NCBI RefSeq assembly: GCF_030272615.1
Contig: NC_081408.1
Coordinates: forward strand, 622,912,476-622,976,475
From: Cryptomeria japonica
Lineage: Eukaryota; Streptophyta; Pinopsida; Cupressales; Cupressaceae
Direction: 5' to 3'
DNA: 64,000 nt
Shown here: piece by piece, positions 45,022-55,928 of the stretch
How positions within the stretch are numbered: position 1 is the first letter of the stretch
Layout: the number at the start of each line of letters is the position of its first letter
The notes under the pieces: generated by a model
Told to the model about the DNA's origin: nothing
The model's database searches: none
Seen by the model: only the letters and a program-made list of their open reading frames with translations
Made by a program: the position numbers and the translations under genes

Positions 45022-46078
45022 TTCATGTTGTTTTCATGTCTTTGCATAAGCTTGATTTTCATCTATATTCATGATTTAGATCACTTTTGCATTGTGGATT
45101 TAGAGAATTTACTTTGTCAATTATAAGCAATTAGGGTTTACTCTTTAGGGTTGCTCTAGATTGTTTGCTTTCATTTTAGGATCTTGCACACACACAAGGT
45201 TCTTGCACACACATTTTCAGTACATTATCAGCTATTTGTGGAGTTGGAAATCACCAACACAAGGGTTTGCCTAAGGCAAAACCCTATATAGCCACCCCAA
45301 ACCCTATTTTTCAACTTCAAGTATAGGTTCGGATCCGAGCGTCGCTGGAAGTTTCAGGACCGAAAGAGCACATGCAGGGACTATTTTGGGTTGCAGATCT
45401 TAGCAAAAACCTTAAGGACAGGGGCATGGAACCCTAGTCTTTCCCAGGATAGTGGTATGGTGCCATGGTCATTCCCTCTGTCACTAGGATTTGGCATAAC
45501 AGTGTCTTGCAGGCTCCAGAATCCATCTTGTTAGTTGCAGCTCCAGAATTGCAGAATCAGGACAGTGGCGTGGCACCTTGGTCCTGAAAATTTTTGCTCA
45601 AATTTCAAACATGGGTGCACCTCTGATTTTGCCTTCTGATCTATACTTTTTCAGTAGTATATCAGTTGTTCTTTGATCTGCATTCTCAGATTAGTGTTTG
45701 CTTGCTTACTTGCATTCTAGGTTAGATTTCATTTTTTCATCATTCCTCTCTCTCATTTACAACAAAGGAATAGAAAACCTAAGAGTTAATCCATGACTCT
45801 CTCTTTCTCATAAGAAGTAGCCGAAGTGCGTTACCTCCCTAGGCTCTTTCGTATTCCATGAGTGTGTATGAGAGTGGGATAGGGTTTCCATACTTAGTCT
45901 CACTTTTTCCTCTACATATCTTTGGTGAACCCCATGTGAATCCAATTTCATTTTCATTGCATTGCATTGTTAGATCTAGATCTAGTTTATTTCATTTGCT
46001 TTCAAAAAAAAAAGGGATAGGTTTCTCTCATTTTTCGTGTATTGTGTGTTTGAGTTTCATGCAATTTTTCATTTCAAA
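45022..46078 (+). other. Rest of the 5' LTR and leader of Gypsy element 2
   Basis: It contains GGTTTGCCTAAGGCAAAACC (45254), a local inverted repeat, and a GC-richer block around 45330-45560 where phrases like GTGGTATGGTGCCATGGTC and GTGGCGTGGCACCTTGGTC recur. No gene or sure primer site. Confidence 0.45.
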
Positions 46079-46805
46079 ATGTCAAGTTTGTATTTGCAAG
46101 ATGTTCATGCTTTTGATGATGTATGCAATTTTGTTGATTATGAGTTTAGTAAGGATGAATTAACTAAAGCTCTAGATGATTTTTTGAACCCTAAGCCTTC
46201 TAAACCTTTAGTTTGCCAAAAATTAATCAACCTTGTTACTATGCCATTTTGTGGTGATGAGAAAGATAAGTTGAATGATTCCTCTCATGGGTACATTCCT
46301 ATAAACTCTTCCACTAGATCTAGAAACATGGTAGACTCCCATGATTCCCTCTATGATGTTATGTCTCCTTTTGAGTCCAAATATAAGCCTTTCAATCACT
46401 ATGATCATGCTTTATTGGATGATGCCCTTGATGACTTTATGCCTTTTCCTAAACTTTAAAACAAGAGTAATACATCTAAAAGGTTAATCAATATGATCAA
46501 TGTGAATGAACATAGAAAAACACTTTTTGTTGTCCAAGGTGTGTGTCCTTCTCCAACTTCATGTCTTCCTAATCAACTTATTTTCATAGTTCAAGGTGGA
46601 TATAGTCATGAATCCTTTAGCACTCCAAACAAACCTAGTTCAAGGAAGGAATCCCACTAAGAGTCCTTATAGCTATGCTAGACAACTAACTAAGGAGATT
46701 TATAATGCAGTTTCCCATACTTATAACACAATAAAAAATAGGCAATGTAATCCTCCTCAAGTTGTTCTGACTCCTCTACTTGATCCTCAACCCATTCTTC
46801 CTTAA
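46079..46805 (+). pseudogene. Short gag-like coding region (element 2)
   Basis: From ATG 46079 (MSSLYLQDVHAFDDVCNFVD) the frame is open to 46459 and encodes an acidic protein (FSKDELTKALDDFLNPKPSK, ALLDDALDDFMPFPKL). After a frame change, 46596-46805 continues (QLTKEIYNAVSHTYNTIKN). No retrotransposon gag domain or zinc finger is seen. The position says gag, the sequence does not show it; it may be a remnant after deletion. Confidence 0.4.
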
Positions 46806-49800
46806 GCACCTCACATTTCACAAACCCTTGGTAAGGAATATGATCTTGTCGAACAACTTAAAGCTACTCCTAGAAAGATATCCCTTTGGGATTTGATTCA
46901 AACTTCCTTGACTCATCATGGAATGCTACAAGATGCCTTGAAAACATTTGATTTCACATCCATGGTGACATCAAATAATATGGCTTCCTTGATTAACTCT
47001 ATTACAACACCCAAGGCTCAGATTGTGTTTACACAAGATGAGTTGCCCTCTAGTGAAATTCAACAACAATATGATCCCTTAATGATTGTGGTTATTATAA
47101 ATGATAGTGTTATAAGATGAACACTAGTGGACAATGATTCTGGCCTTAATGTTTGTAGCATTATCTTTTTGCATAGGATCAATGTTGATACATCTCTTAT
47201 TAAGCTTGATTCTCTCACCATCTATGGATTTGATAATGTTGCTAAATCTTCACTGGGTATAATAACCTTTCCTGTTAAGGTAGGTCTTGTTAATTTACCC
47301 AAACCTATCCATGTCATGTCTGGAGAGCTGACACACAACTTGTGGCTAGGGAGATGTTGGATTCATAGCATGCAAGTTGTTCCCTCTATATTGCATAGGC
47401 AAATCAATTTTATTTACACAACATATACCTTGTTAGGTGACACAAGATTCCAGGCTTGTTTACAAACATCACGTTCTAAAACCTCTTCAACCAATTCTTC
47501 CTCAACTATTTTAAGTAATTCCTCTAAAGCTTCTAGTACAATTAGTGTGACCACTTCATTAAACCTATCTCCCATATCTGAATAGATTCCCAATACTTCC
47601 TCAAGTGGACCTAAGGTTCTCGAGGAAGAGTCTTCTTAGCATATGACATTTGGGCTTGGTTATGATCCTTTCAAACATACTAAATCCCCTAAGAGACCCT
47701 CTATTAGTGTTAATGTCATTTCTACTTCTCTCTCACTAAAATATCCAGAATATATTGACCTTGACCCTTCTTGTGTCTTTGCTTTGGATGTTTTTTCTAC
47801 CGATGATTTCTTAGTTGAATTCTTGGTAGCTTATGAAAACCTTCCTCGTTATCACCATCATCGCAGTTTTCCCTATTGTCTAAATGTGGAAGCTTACTTT
47901 GAGAAAGAAAGAAATAACGATGAGATAGTTAAAGAATTTCCTCAATTAAAAGATGGTCCTCAACAAAGCAATCTCCTAATAAATGACACCATTGATATCA
48001 AGATGGATCCTTGTGTTGAACATAAAATCATCAAGATAGGGAAGTGTCTTGACAAAGAAGAACAAAAACAGTATGTCGAGTTGTTACATGAATTTCTTCA
48101 GATCTTTGCTTGGATATATTCTGACATGCTTAGTGTAGATCCTAAGATTGTCACTCATAACATTGTCCTAATTCCTGATGCTAAACCTATGAAGAAAAAG
48201 ATTTGAAAGATTCACCCTAAAGTGGTATTACTTGTTAAAGCTAAGATTGAAAAACTATTGGATGCCGGATTCATTTGTCCTATCGATTATTCCCCATGGA
48301 TTTCAAACATTGTAGTTGTCACTAAAGCTAAAAACAAAATTAGGATATGTACGGATTTTCATGATTTAAACAAGGCCTCTTTAAAAGATGACTTTCCTCG
48401 CCTAAATATCGATTTGATAGTGGATTCGATAGCAGGGCATGCTTTATTATCCTTTATGGATGGTTTCTCAAGATATAATCAAATCTTCAATAATTCTCAA
48501 GATCAATATAGAACTCCTTTTACCACCCCTTGGGGTACGTTTTTTTGGATTGTGATGCCTTTTGGATTAAAAAATGTAGGCGCAACCTATCAGTGTGCCA
48601 TGACTCTCATCTTCCATGACTATATGCATAAAACCTTATAAGATTACATTGATAACATCTTAGCCAAATTTGTTCTTCGTATAGATCATGTTAAGATCCT
48701 TCGTCAAATCTTTGAGAGAATTCGTAAGTATAACATGCATTTGAATCCCCGAAAATGTGTTTTGGTGTGGATAGTGGAAAACTATTAGGATTCATAGTTT
48801 CACATCATAGCGTTGAGGTGGATACGAAGAAGATAGATGTTATTGTTAACATGCCACCTCCTAAGAATGTCTCCCAATTAAAAAGTTTGCAAGGAAAGAT
48901 CCAAGTTATTCATATGTTCATTCATCAACTTGTGGATCGTACCTTTCCCTTCACATAATTTCTTAAAAATAATATCATGTTCCAATGGAATGAGGATTGG
49001 CGTCAAGTATTTGAAGACGTAAAAACCTATTTGGCCAATACTCCAATTCTTCAACCTGTTGATCCTACTAAGCCTTTCCTTATGTACACTATTACTTCCC
49101 CTCAATCTCTTGCAACCTTATTGGTACAATGTGATAAGGATGGTAGATAATGCCTGGTTTATTACATAAGCCGCACTCTACTTGATTACAAAGTCTGATA
49201 TTCTGCAATAGAAAGATAGTGCCTTGCTTTAGTCTTTGCAACCCAAAAGTTGAGGCATTATCTCTTGAATGCTGAGATCCATGTTATCATTAAATTCGAT
49301 CCTCTTAAGCATATTTTCTCTAAAATTGAGCTTTCTGGATGCTTAGCTAAGTGGTTTATGATGTTGACCGAGTTTGACCTTAAGTTTGTCTCACAAAAGG
49401 CAATAAAGGGTCAAGCGTTGACTGACCACTTAGTTGATGCTCCTTCACCCTTCTCCCTACCTAATCCAGAGTCCTTTCCCGATGATTACATTTTTTCACT
49501 AAGGTTGATGAGACTTGGGAATTGTACTTTGATGGTTCTAAGTGTCATACAGGATTGAGGGCAGGGGTGGTCTTAATCTTTCCTAAAAATAAGCCTATTC
49601 CTTTATCATATCATCTCAATTTTTTATGTACCAACAACTTTTTTGAATATGAGGCTCATATAGTTGGAATTGAAGTAGCCTTGGCATTGAATGTGAAACA
49701 TCTACATATTTATGGAGATTCTCAACTAATCATAAGACAAGTGATAGGAGTTTATCAAGATAAGAAAGAAAATTTATCACAATATAGAGATCTAGCTATA

Positions 49801-51236
49801 TCCTTGTTGCAAAAATTTAATTCTTATACCATGGAGCCCGTTCCTCAAAAAGATAATAGACATGCTGATGTGATGGTATTTTTTGCCTCTCTTGTGTCTC
49901 TAGAGGACCCCTTGGTAGATCCTAAATTCACTATTCACAACCTCACTACCCAGACTATTGTTGATAATCCTAATGATGTGGTATATTGTTGCATTATAGA
50001 TTCTGATGAATGGTACTCGCATATCATGAGATATTTGAGTAATGGTACCTTTCCCGACTCTGCGAATAAAAATACTAGGGCTAGGATTTGCAAATTTTCT
50101 GCTAGATACATTATCCTTTCTAATGTTCTTTATAGGAGGGGTTATAATGGTCTTCTCCTTTGATGCCTAAACAAGGCTGAAATCCCTATTTCTCTTGGGG
50201 AAGCACATTCAGGTGCTTGTGGGGGGCATTTTGGGGGTAGATCTTTAGTTCAGATATTTCTCTGAATGGGATATTATTGGCAAACCATGGAAAATGATTC
50301 CTTTGTGTTTGTTAAAAAATGTCATTAGTGTCAGCAACATAGAAATTTGATCCATGCCCCTGCCCAAGAACTTCGATCTCAAGTGGCGTCTTGACCTTTT
50401 TCTACATGGGGTTTGGATCTCATTGGTATAATATCTCCTCCTTCATCTCAAGGACATACCTTCATCATAACTACCACTAATTGCTTTATGAAGTTGGTGG
50501 AAGTCGTTCCTCTTCGATCCATTGCTACTGAAGTAATTTGTCAATTCATTTTGGAAAACATTATTTCCTGATTTTGGATACCTTCTTCCTTAGTTTTGAA
50601 TAATGGAACGTCATTCAAAAATAAGGATGTGAAGAAGTTTCTCAAGAAATATCATATTCAACATAAATTTTCTATACCTTATTATCCCTAATCAAATGGT
50701 CAAGTTGAGTCTCCTAATAGGATAATTGAACAAATTCTTTGAAAGACTGTAAACAAGCATGGTAAGGATTGGCATAATCAATTAACCTATGCTCTTTGGG
50801 CCTATCACATGATTGTACGTGTTGCTAAAGGTTGTACTCCCTATAATCTTGTTTATGGTGTTGATGCCATTATGCCTTTGGAGTTAGAAATTCCTTCTTT
50901 GAGAGTTTCTCTTAGGGGTATAGTGGATGATGATTCGTATAGAGAGAAAAGACTTCAACAACTTGAGATGCTCGATGAATGGTGTATAAATCCCCTAGAG
51001 CATATTCAAGCATATCATAAAACTTTGCAATGAATTTACAATGATAAAGTCCTTTACGAGAACTAGCACAATGTGAATGCCTTACCTGAGGAGAAAGGAA
51101 AATTCAGCCCTAATTGGCTTGGACCATACATTGTTGTCTAATTCTATGGACCAGGTGCTTACAGGATAGCAGATGTGGAAGGTATGCCTCTCAAGGAACC
51201 CATAAATGATATGCACCTTCATAGATACTATGCCTA
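46806..51236 (+). pseudogene. pol: Gypsy pol: protease, RT, two RNase H domains, integrase (element 2)
   Basis: EYDLVEQLKATPRK near 46840 aligns with EYDLVEHLGKTPAL in element 1. Protease: LVDNDSGLNVCS near 47128 and GRCWIHSM near 47350. RT: LLDAGFICPIDYSPWISNIV near 48255, FMDGFSRYNQI near 48455; the active site reads YIDNILAK near 48645 where YVDD is normal, so one catalytic Asp is lost. RNase H 1 is at about 48990-49420. RNase H 2 has ELYFDGSKCHTGLRAGVV near 49517 and HIYGDSQL near 49705. Integrase: WGLDLIGII near 50407, VLNNGTSF near 50595 (second catalytic Asp is Asn), SNGQVESPNR near 50695, tail ending HLHRYYA at TAG 51234. Frameshifts are near 48760 and 49500 with about ten stops. It is inactive. 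Confidence 0.92.
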
Positions 51237-51237
51237 G

Positions 51238-51280
<43 letters not shown>

Positions 51281-51849
51281 GTCTACTTTTTGTTCTCTCT
51301 CTATATCTTTTCTTTCTTCAAAATTGGGTAATATGTTAGCACATCTTCATTAAAGTAAGTAGGATTAAATGATGTTATATTGTTTGGTCAATATTACTTC
51401 ATTCCTGACAAGCATGTTTCTTTACTTTATTGTTTGTCTTGGATTCTTTTATATAAATTGTAATAGATTTACATTTCATATGTGCTAGCATGTTGTACAA
51501 TTTCTTATGTGAAGTAGAATTATATGATGTTGTGTTTGATTAGAGTTAATTAAATCACATTAGTCATATAGTTCTTAGGCTTAATATATTCTTCTTTTGC
51601 ATCATCAAAGTAACATTTAATTAAATACTTAGTTATTTAATTAAATCACACATGTATCAATTTAATCATGAAGCATTGAGAGATCAATCACATGGAAATT
51701 AAATTAGACATACATGTTCATCACTAAATATGTTACTTCTAATCTAAGCAATGCATATATTATTTAAGCATTAAAATAACATATCCATGAGCATCATAAT
51801 GTATACATCAATATATCAAGATCATCTCCTATCCCTAGGACTAGTATCT
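51237..51849. other. Spacer with a CT microsatellite after pol (element 2)
   Basis: TCTCTTTCTCTCTC... runs from 51239 to about 51281 directly after the pol stop. The rest (51290-51849) is AT-rich with no gene. Confidence 0.7.
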
Positions 51850-52808
51850 TGGGGATGGTGGCTAGATGGCCCCTCCTGATTTGGTTGTGGGGGTGGCCCC
51901 ATGGGGGTGTATCATGATGTGGACCGCGAGTGACTCTGTGAGGAGCTCCTGGGATCTGTCTCCATCATAACCCCATGGTATGTGGCTACCTCTATCTGTG
52001 ACACTACTAGGTCACACTTTGTCTATCATAATCTCTCTTGTAGGACCTCCATCTTTGTTTGAATATGGGAGAAAAGGTCCTCATGTCACCTTGTAATCCT
52101 ATAGGATCTGTGCAATATCTGTGAGGAACTAAGAATGTGCGCATTCATGATGATGTTCGTCACTGCATTATGAATAAGAGAAAGCCACTCCTAGATGTTA
52201 GCAAGAAAGAGAGGAATTTTTATCAGTCACATTCTATATTATCAAATCTAAACAAGTAAGATACACAATTTAATCAATAATAGGACACCTTACCTAGATC
52301 TCCCTCTCACCAATAGGGATCATGGAAAGAGACAGTCTGAGACTAGGACCCACTAGGGTCTCCACACTTGTACTCTCTTTGTACAGTGGGTATGGGATGA
52401 TGGGAAATAGGATCAGTACCCCTTATAGGGTCCTTCTTCACTTGTAATGGGAGGCTTAGTGGATCTAGGGCTATGGTATCCTCCCTGGAATGATGAGGAA
52501 CTGCATCTGACTCATCCTCCTTGTCTTCCTCCTCCTCATCCTCCTCCTAATCCTCATCCTCCTCCTCTTTGTCCTCCTCATCATCTCCATCCTGATCTCC
52601 CTCTCTCGTGTCAAGGTCATCTTCATCTCCGCCTGCCTCTTACTCTCCTATGTTGTCAGCCTAATCATCTGAGCCCTCCTCAAATGTATTGGATCCCTCT
52701 CTATTGCCTATTTGTCTCCATGGTCCAAGGTTCCCTCCAGGGAATTCTACTAGGAAGATGGATCCAGGGTATTTCCTCCCCCACCATGTGATGTACCACT
52801 GGTGTGTG
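51850..52808 (-). pseudogene. Antisense ORF, C-terminal half, acidic tail (element 2)
   Basis: On the minus strand, 52680-52490 encodes a long Asp/Glu-rich stretch (for example GDEDDLDTREGDQDGDDEE and KEEEDED). It is the downstream part of the antisense PMD ORF whose front lies at 60910-62455; the nested element separates them. The plus-strand Pro-rich frame at 52447-52791 is its shadow. Stops interrupt it. Confidence 0.55.
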
Positions 52809-54011
52809 TGTTACTACTTATTATAGTTGCCATTAGTTTTATATCCAAAATCATTCTATATACTCTAGTCGATTACGTCTACCAAAACATTCAGTTGGTA
52901 TGCACATAACAGTAGGTTAAAGAAGAAAGTATTCACAGAGCCCAGTATACACTGAGTTGTCTACCGAGTATCATTCTATGTCTACCGAGCAGCAATAATG
53001 ACACACCGAGTTGATATACACTGAGTGAAATGTTTTACCAGATTCATTGAACCTAGACACACATCTGGAAATGTGTTACAAGATCGAGGAACATAGAACC
53101 GTTATCACATTGGAAATTGCACTTAAGGATTGTGTATGATTTTGAGGTCATCTAACCAATGAAATATTTTGTATGGTTATTCATTCGATAAATCATGTTT
53201 GTAAGATCGAAGCAATGAATCAGATCACCAACATAAGAGATCTATTTATACAACATGGATTGAGATCAGATAGAAGACGGATATAGTGACAGAGAGAGAG
53301 ATATAGAGGTGTATGAAGCAAGAAATGTGTGATACATAAGAAAGCACTGAGTGTTATGACTATTACAGAGACACAAAGGTCACCAAGAAGGATTTCAGAG
53401 AACAGTCAAAGAACAGAGTAAATAGAAGGGTTTACCGAGTTACTTTATGGGTTACTGAGGTATGCTATAAGCAAGGTAATCTCACTTTGAGCACATAGAA
53501 TTTGCTATAACATTTCAGATGTAAAGTTGCAGATATTTGTAATGATTTATTGTAATATTTTGAAGTTGTAAGAGAAACCTTTAACAGGGTAAAAGACTCT
53601 AAAAAAGTCTATAAATTGTAAAGCCTTTAACCAGGTGCAACATTTAGAATAAGTGTTGTAAAATCCTTTAGCAAGGTAGATCTAAAGATCTTAATACTCC
53701 TGAAAGGGTAAGCTATAAAAAATAGTTGAACATGTAGCTCTAACTGAGCACTCTTTATTATTGCAGTAGTGAATTTGTGGGTGCCATCCCCACCACAATT
53801 TTTCTCTCTAACCAAGAGTTTCTGCATAACCAAAATATATGAGTTATGGAGTGAATCATGTATGATTGTTATTTATTTGTTTTAGCTTTATGTTAAGTTG
53901 CAGCAGTTTTTGGTTTATGCATAACAGTGAAGTTATTGTTGATAAAATGTTTTGAAGTATTGATTCACCCCTCCCCTCTCAGTACATTAGCTTTCCATAT
54001 TGGGCCTAACA
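52809..54011 (+). repeat. 5' LTR of the nested element
   Basis: It starts TGTTACTACTTATTATAG and ends GGGCCTAACA. It carries an AGAGAGAG tract near 53291 and, before the end, CACCCCTCCCCTCTCAGTA. Confidence 0.95.
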
Positions 54012-54013
54012 AT

Positions 54014-54025
54014 TGGTATCAGAGC
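54014..54025 (+). other. Initiator Met-tRNA primer-binding site
   Basis: TGGTATCAGAGC, perfect match to the standard plant site, two bases after the LTR. Confidence 0.97.
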
Positions 54026-54121
54026 TTGAATCTTGGAAAAGGGTTTAACAGCCTAAAGAGAAAGATCTTATCAATGGAAGGCTACAAGTAATCTCGGAGA
54101 ATAGTATATTTACAAGAAGAG

Positions 54122-55345
54122 TTGGATCATGCTAATCAAGTGATTGCAGACATGCAAAGACAAATGCAAAATTCATTGAAAGTGAGAAGAAGATTATCTG
54201 ATGATTTACAGGACTCTCAAGAGCTAGTGGAACAAATTGAAACATCATCTAAGAATAGTATATCTGAAGAGACTGAAGAGATGATTAGAGAACTGAAAGA
54301 AAAGAACAAAGCACTAACTGATCAGCTAAAAGCAATGAAAAGAGGACATGAACATTTTAGCACACAGATGACTGAAAATCTTGATGCATTGAGGACAGCT
54401 AAAGATAAAGTAAGGGATCTGGAAAGAGATAAACAACAGCTTGAAGCATTAGTATCTGAAAAGAATGATGAAATCACAAGGTTGACTGGGATTCAACAAA
54501 ATCTGTCAGATCAATTGGGTTATGCACATCATGAAGAAAATCTGAAGGATGATGAGAATCAAGCATTGAAACTTGAAGTATCAAGGTTGACCGATGAACT
54601 TGAAACAGAAAAGAAATCCAAGGAAACACTAAAAAAGAGTTATGAAGCATCAAAGATGTTGGATGAGCAGCTGAATATAAGAAGACCCAACAAAGATGCA
54701 CGACTCAGTTATAAAGGAAAAGACTCTACCAAGAAAGTAATTCGTACAACTAAGAGAGGAGAATCATCAAAGCAAGCTAGAAATAAGAAGAATATCAAAG
54801 GAAAGAAGCCTATTTGCAACTACTATGGAAATCAAGGTCATACTGCTAACTTGTGCCAAATCAGAAAAGGTAAGCAACCGAATGTCACTAAGTCTAATGG
54901 TTATTGTTACAACTACAATAAATATGGTCACACATCTAATCAATGTAGGACAAAGACTGTTAACAATTATCAGAAGGCAAAATTCAAAGGGTTTTGTAAA
55001 AACTGCAATAGATATGGACATAGTACTGAGAAGTGTTGGCTTAAGAAAAAGAACTATATGTGGTCTGCACATCGAGCAAATGCTAGAGGTTACCAAACTC
55101 ACATAGATCCTTACCAACAATATTCTGTAGTACCATGGGATTACAATACAAGGATATGGTGTGAATGTTGTGGAAGATATGGGCATATAAGTGCCAACTG
55201 CTTTATAAGGTTTGGAATGAACAACCGAAGATCATGGAGAAATCCTGGTATGGCATGTTTTCATTGTCACAAAGTTGGACACTTGGCTAGAGATTGCAGA
55301 GATCAACCTAGAGGAGATTTTGAAGAAATAAAAGGCAAATTATAG
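54122..55345 (+). CDS. Gag-like protein: coiled coil plus five zinc knuckles (nested element)
   Basis: A 407-codon open frame. Residues 1-185 are predicted coiled coil, charged and heptad-rich (DLERDKQQLEALVSEKNDEI). A Lys-rich linker follows and then five knuckle-like units at about 54810-55300: CNYYGNQGHTANLC and CYNYNKYGHTSNQC, where the second Cys is replaced, then canonical CKNCNRYGHSTEKC, CECCGRYGHISANC and CFHCHKVGHLARDC. No capsid-type gag domain is visible. An in-frame ATG at about 54074 (MEGYK) is separated by one stop, so the original start was probably upstream and the annotated ATG is the first in the open part. RNA binding is likely from the knuckles. It is the best-preserved frame in the window. 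Confidence 0.8.
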   Translation: MDHANQVIADMQRQMQNSLKVRRRLSDDLQDSQELVEQIETSSKNSISEETEEMIRELKEKNKALTDQLKAMKRGHEHFSTQMTENLDALRTAKDKVRDLERDKQQLEALVSEKNDEITRLTGIQQNLSDQLGYAHHEENLKDDENQALKLEVSRLTDELETEKKSKETLKKSYEASKMLDEQLNIRRPNKDARLSYKGKDSTKKVIRTTKRGESSKQARNKKNIKGKKPICNYYGNQGHTANLCQIRKGKQPNVTKSNGYCYNYNKYGHTSNQCRTKTVNNYQKAKFKGFCKNCNRYGHSTEKCWLKKKNYMWSAHRANARGYQTHIDPYQQYSVVPWDYNTRIWCECCGRYGHISANCFIRFGMNNRRSWRNPGMACFHCHKVGHLARDCRDQPRGDFEEIKGKL

Positions 55346-55928
55346 ATGATTTGGAAAAAGAAGGAAATCATGTCAAAAGAAGAAAGCACCTTACCTACCT
55401 AGTTAGGTGCACCTATTCCAAATTAATTGGTAAAGGTATGAAGGGACTACATTCTTTCACATGTCAAATCTTAAAAGTTCCTATTTCATCATGCACTTAA
55501 TTCAAAATCTGCATAATTAAAGATGAATTAGAAAATTTGAAATTCTATCAAGTCTTTTGGAAGCTTGTCTAGTTGGTGAATACAAGAAGACTGGCTACTT
55601 GGTAAAAGCATAGAAAGGAAGTGGTACCGAGTGCATTTAATGTCTCTTGACCTAACTGCACGAAGCCCGCTAAGGAACAATGAATACTTAAAGCTATTGC
55701 GTGGTCATTTTTCACTCACCAAATTTCAAGAGAGCAGAGGAAAGCAAATCAAAGGCGATCAAACCACCTCCCGAGCAAATTCAAAGGTATTTACATCAAT
55801 CACAACGCATTATCAAGATAGTTTACCGATCATATCAAGTTATCTTTATTTGCTAAGTAGGAAGCATCTACCATTTGAAAGTCTTCAAACCCTACGAATC
55901 TTTTGTTAGTATTTATCTAAAATCTGCA
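55346..55928 (+). other. Spacer between the two ORFs of the nested element
   Basis: No protease, integrase or RT is found where pol should be. Only short unconvincing frames. Confidence 0.6.

Noticed and set aside
45022-46078. Primer-binding site of Gypsy element 2
   Set aside because: I looked for TGGC-type and TGGTATCAGAGC-type sites after the 5' LTR and found none convincing, so the LTR end is left open.
52447-52791. Pro/His/Leu-rich plus-strand frame
   Set aside because: It is the shadow of the acidic Asp/Glu tract coded on the minus strand by the antisense ORF.
52804-52808. Target duplication of the nested element
   Set aside because: GTGTG on the left and ACATG on the right do not match; the left flank is a GT run that may have slipped.
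54014-54025. tRNA gene
   Set aside because: Only the 12-base primer site is present; no cloverleaf sequence follows.
54767-55186. Minus-strand frame with hydrophobic residues
   Set aside because: It is the complement of the zinc-knuckle region, whose repeated CCHC pattern proves the plus strand.
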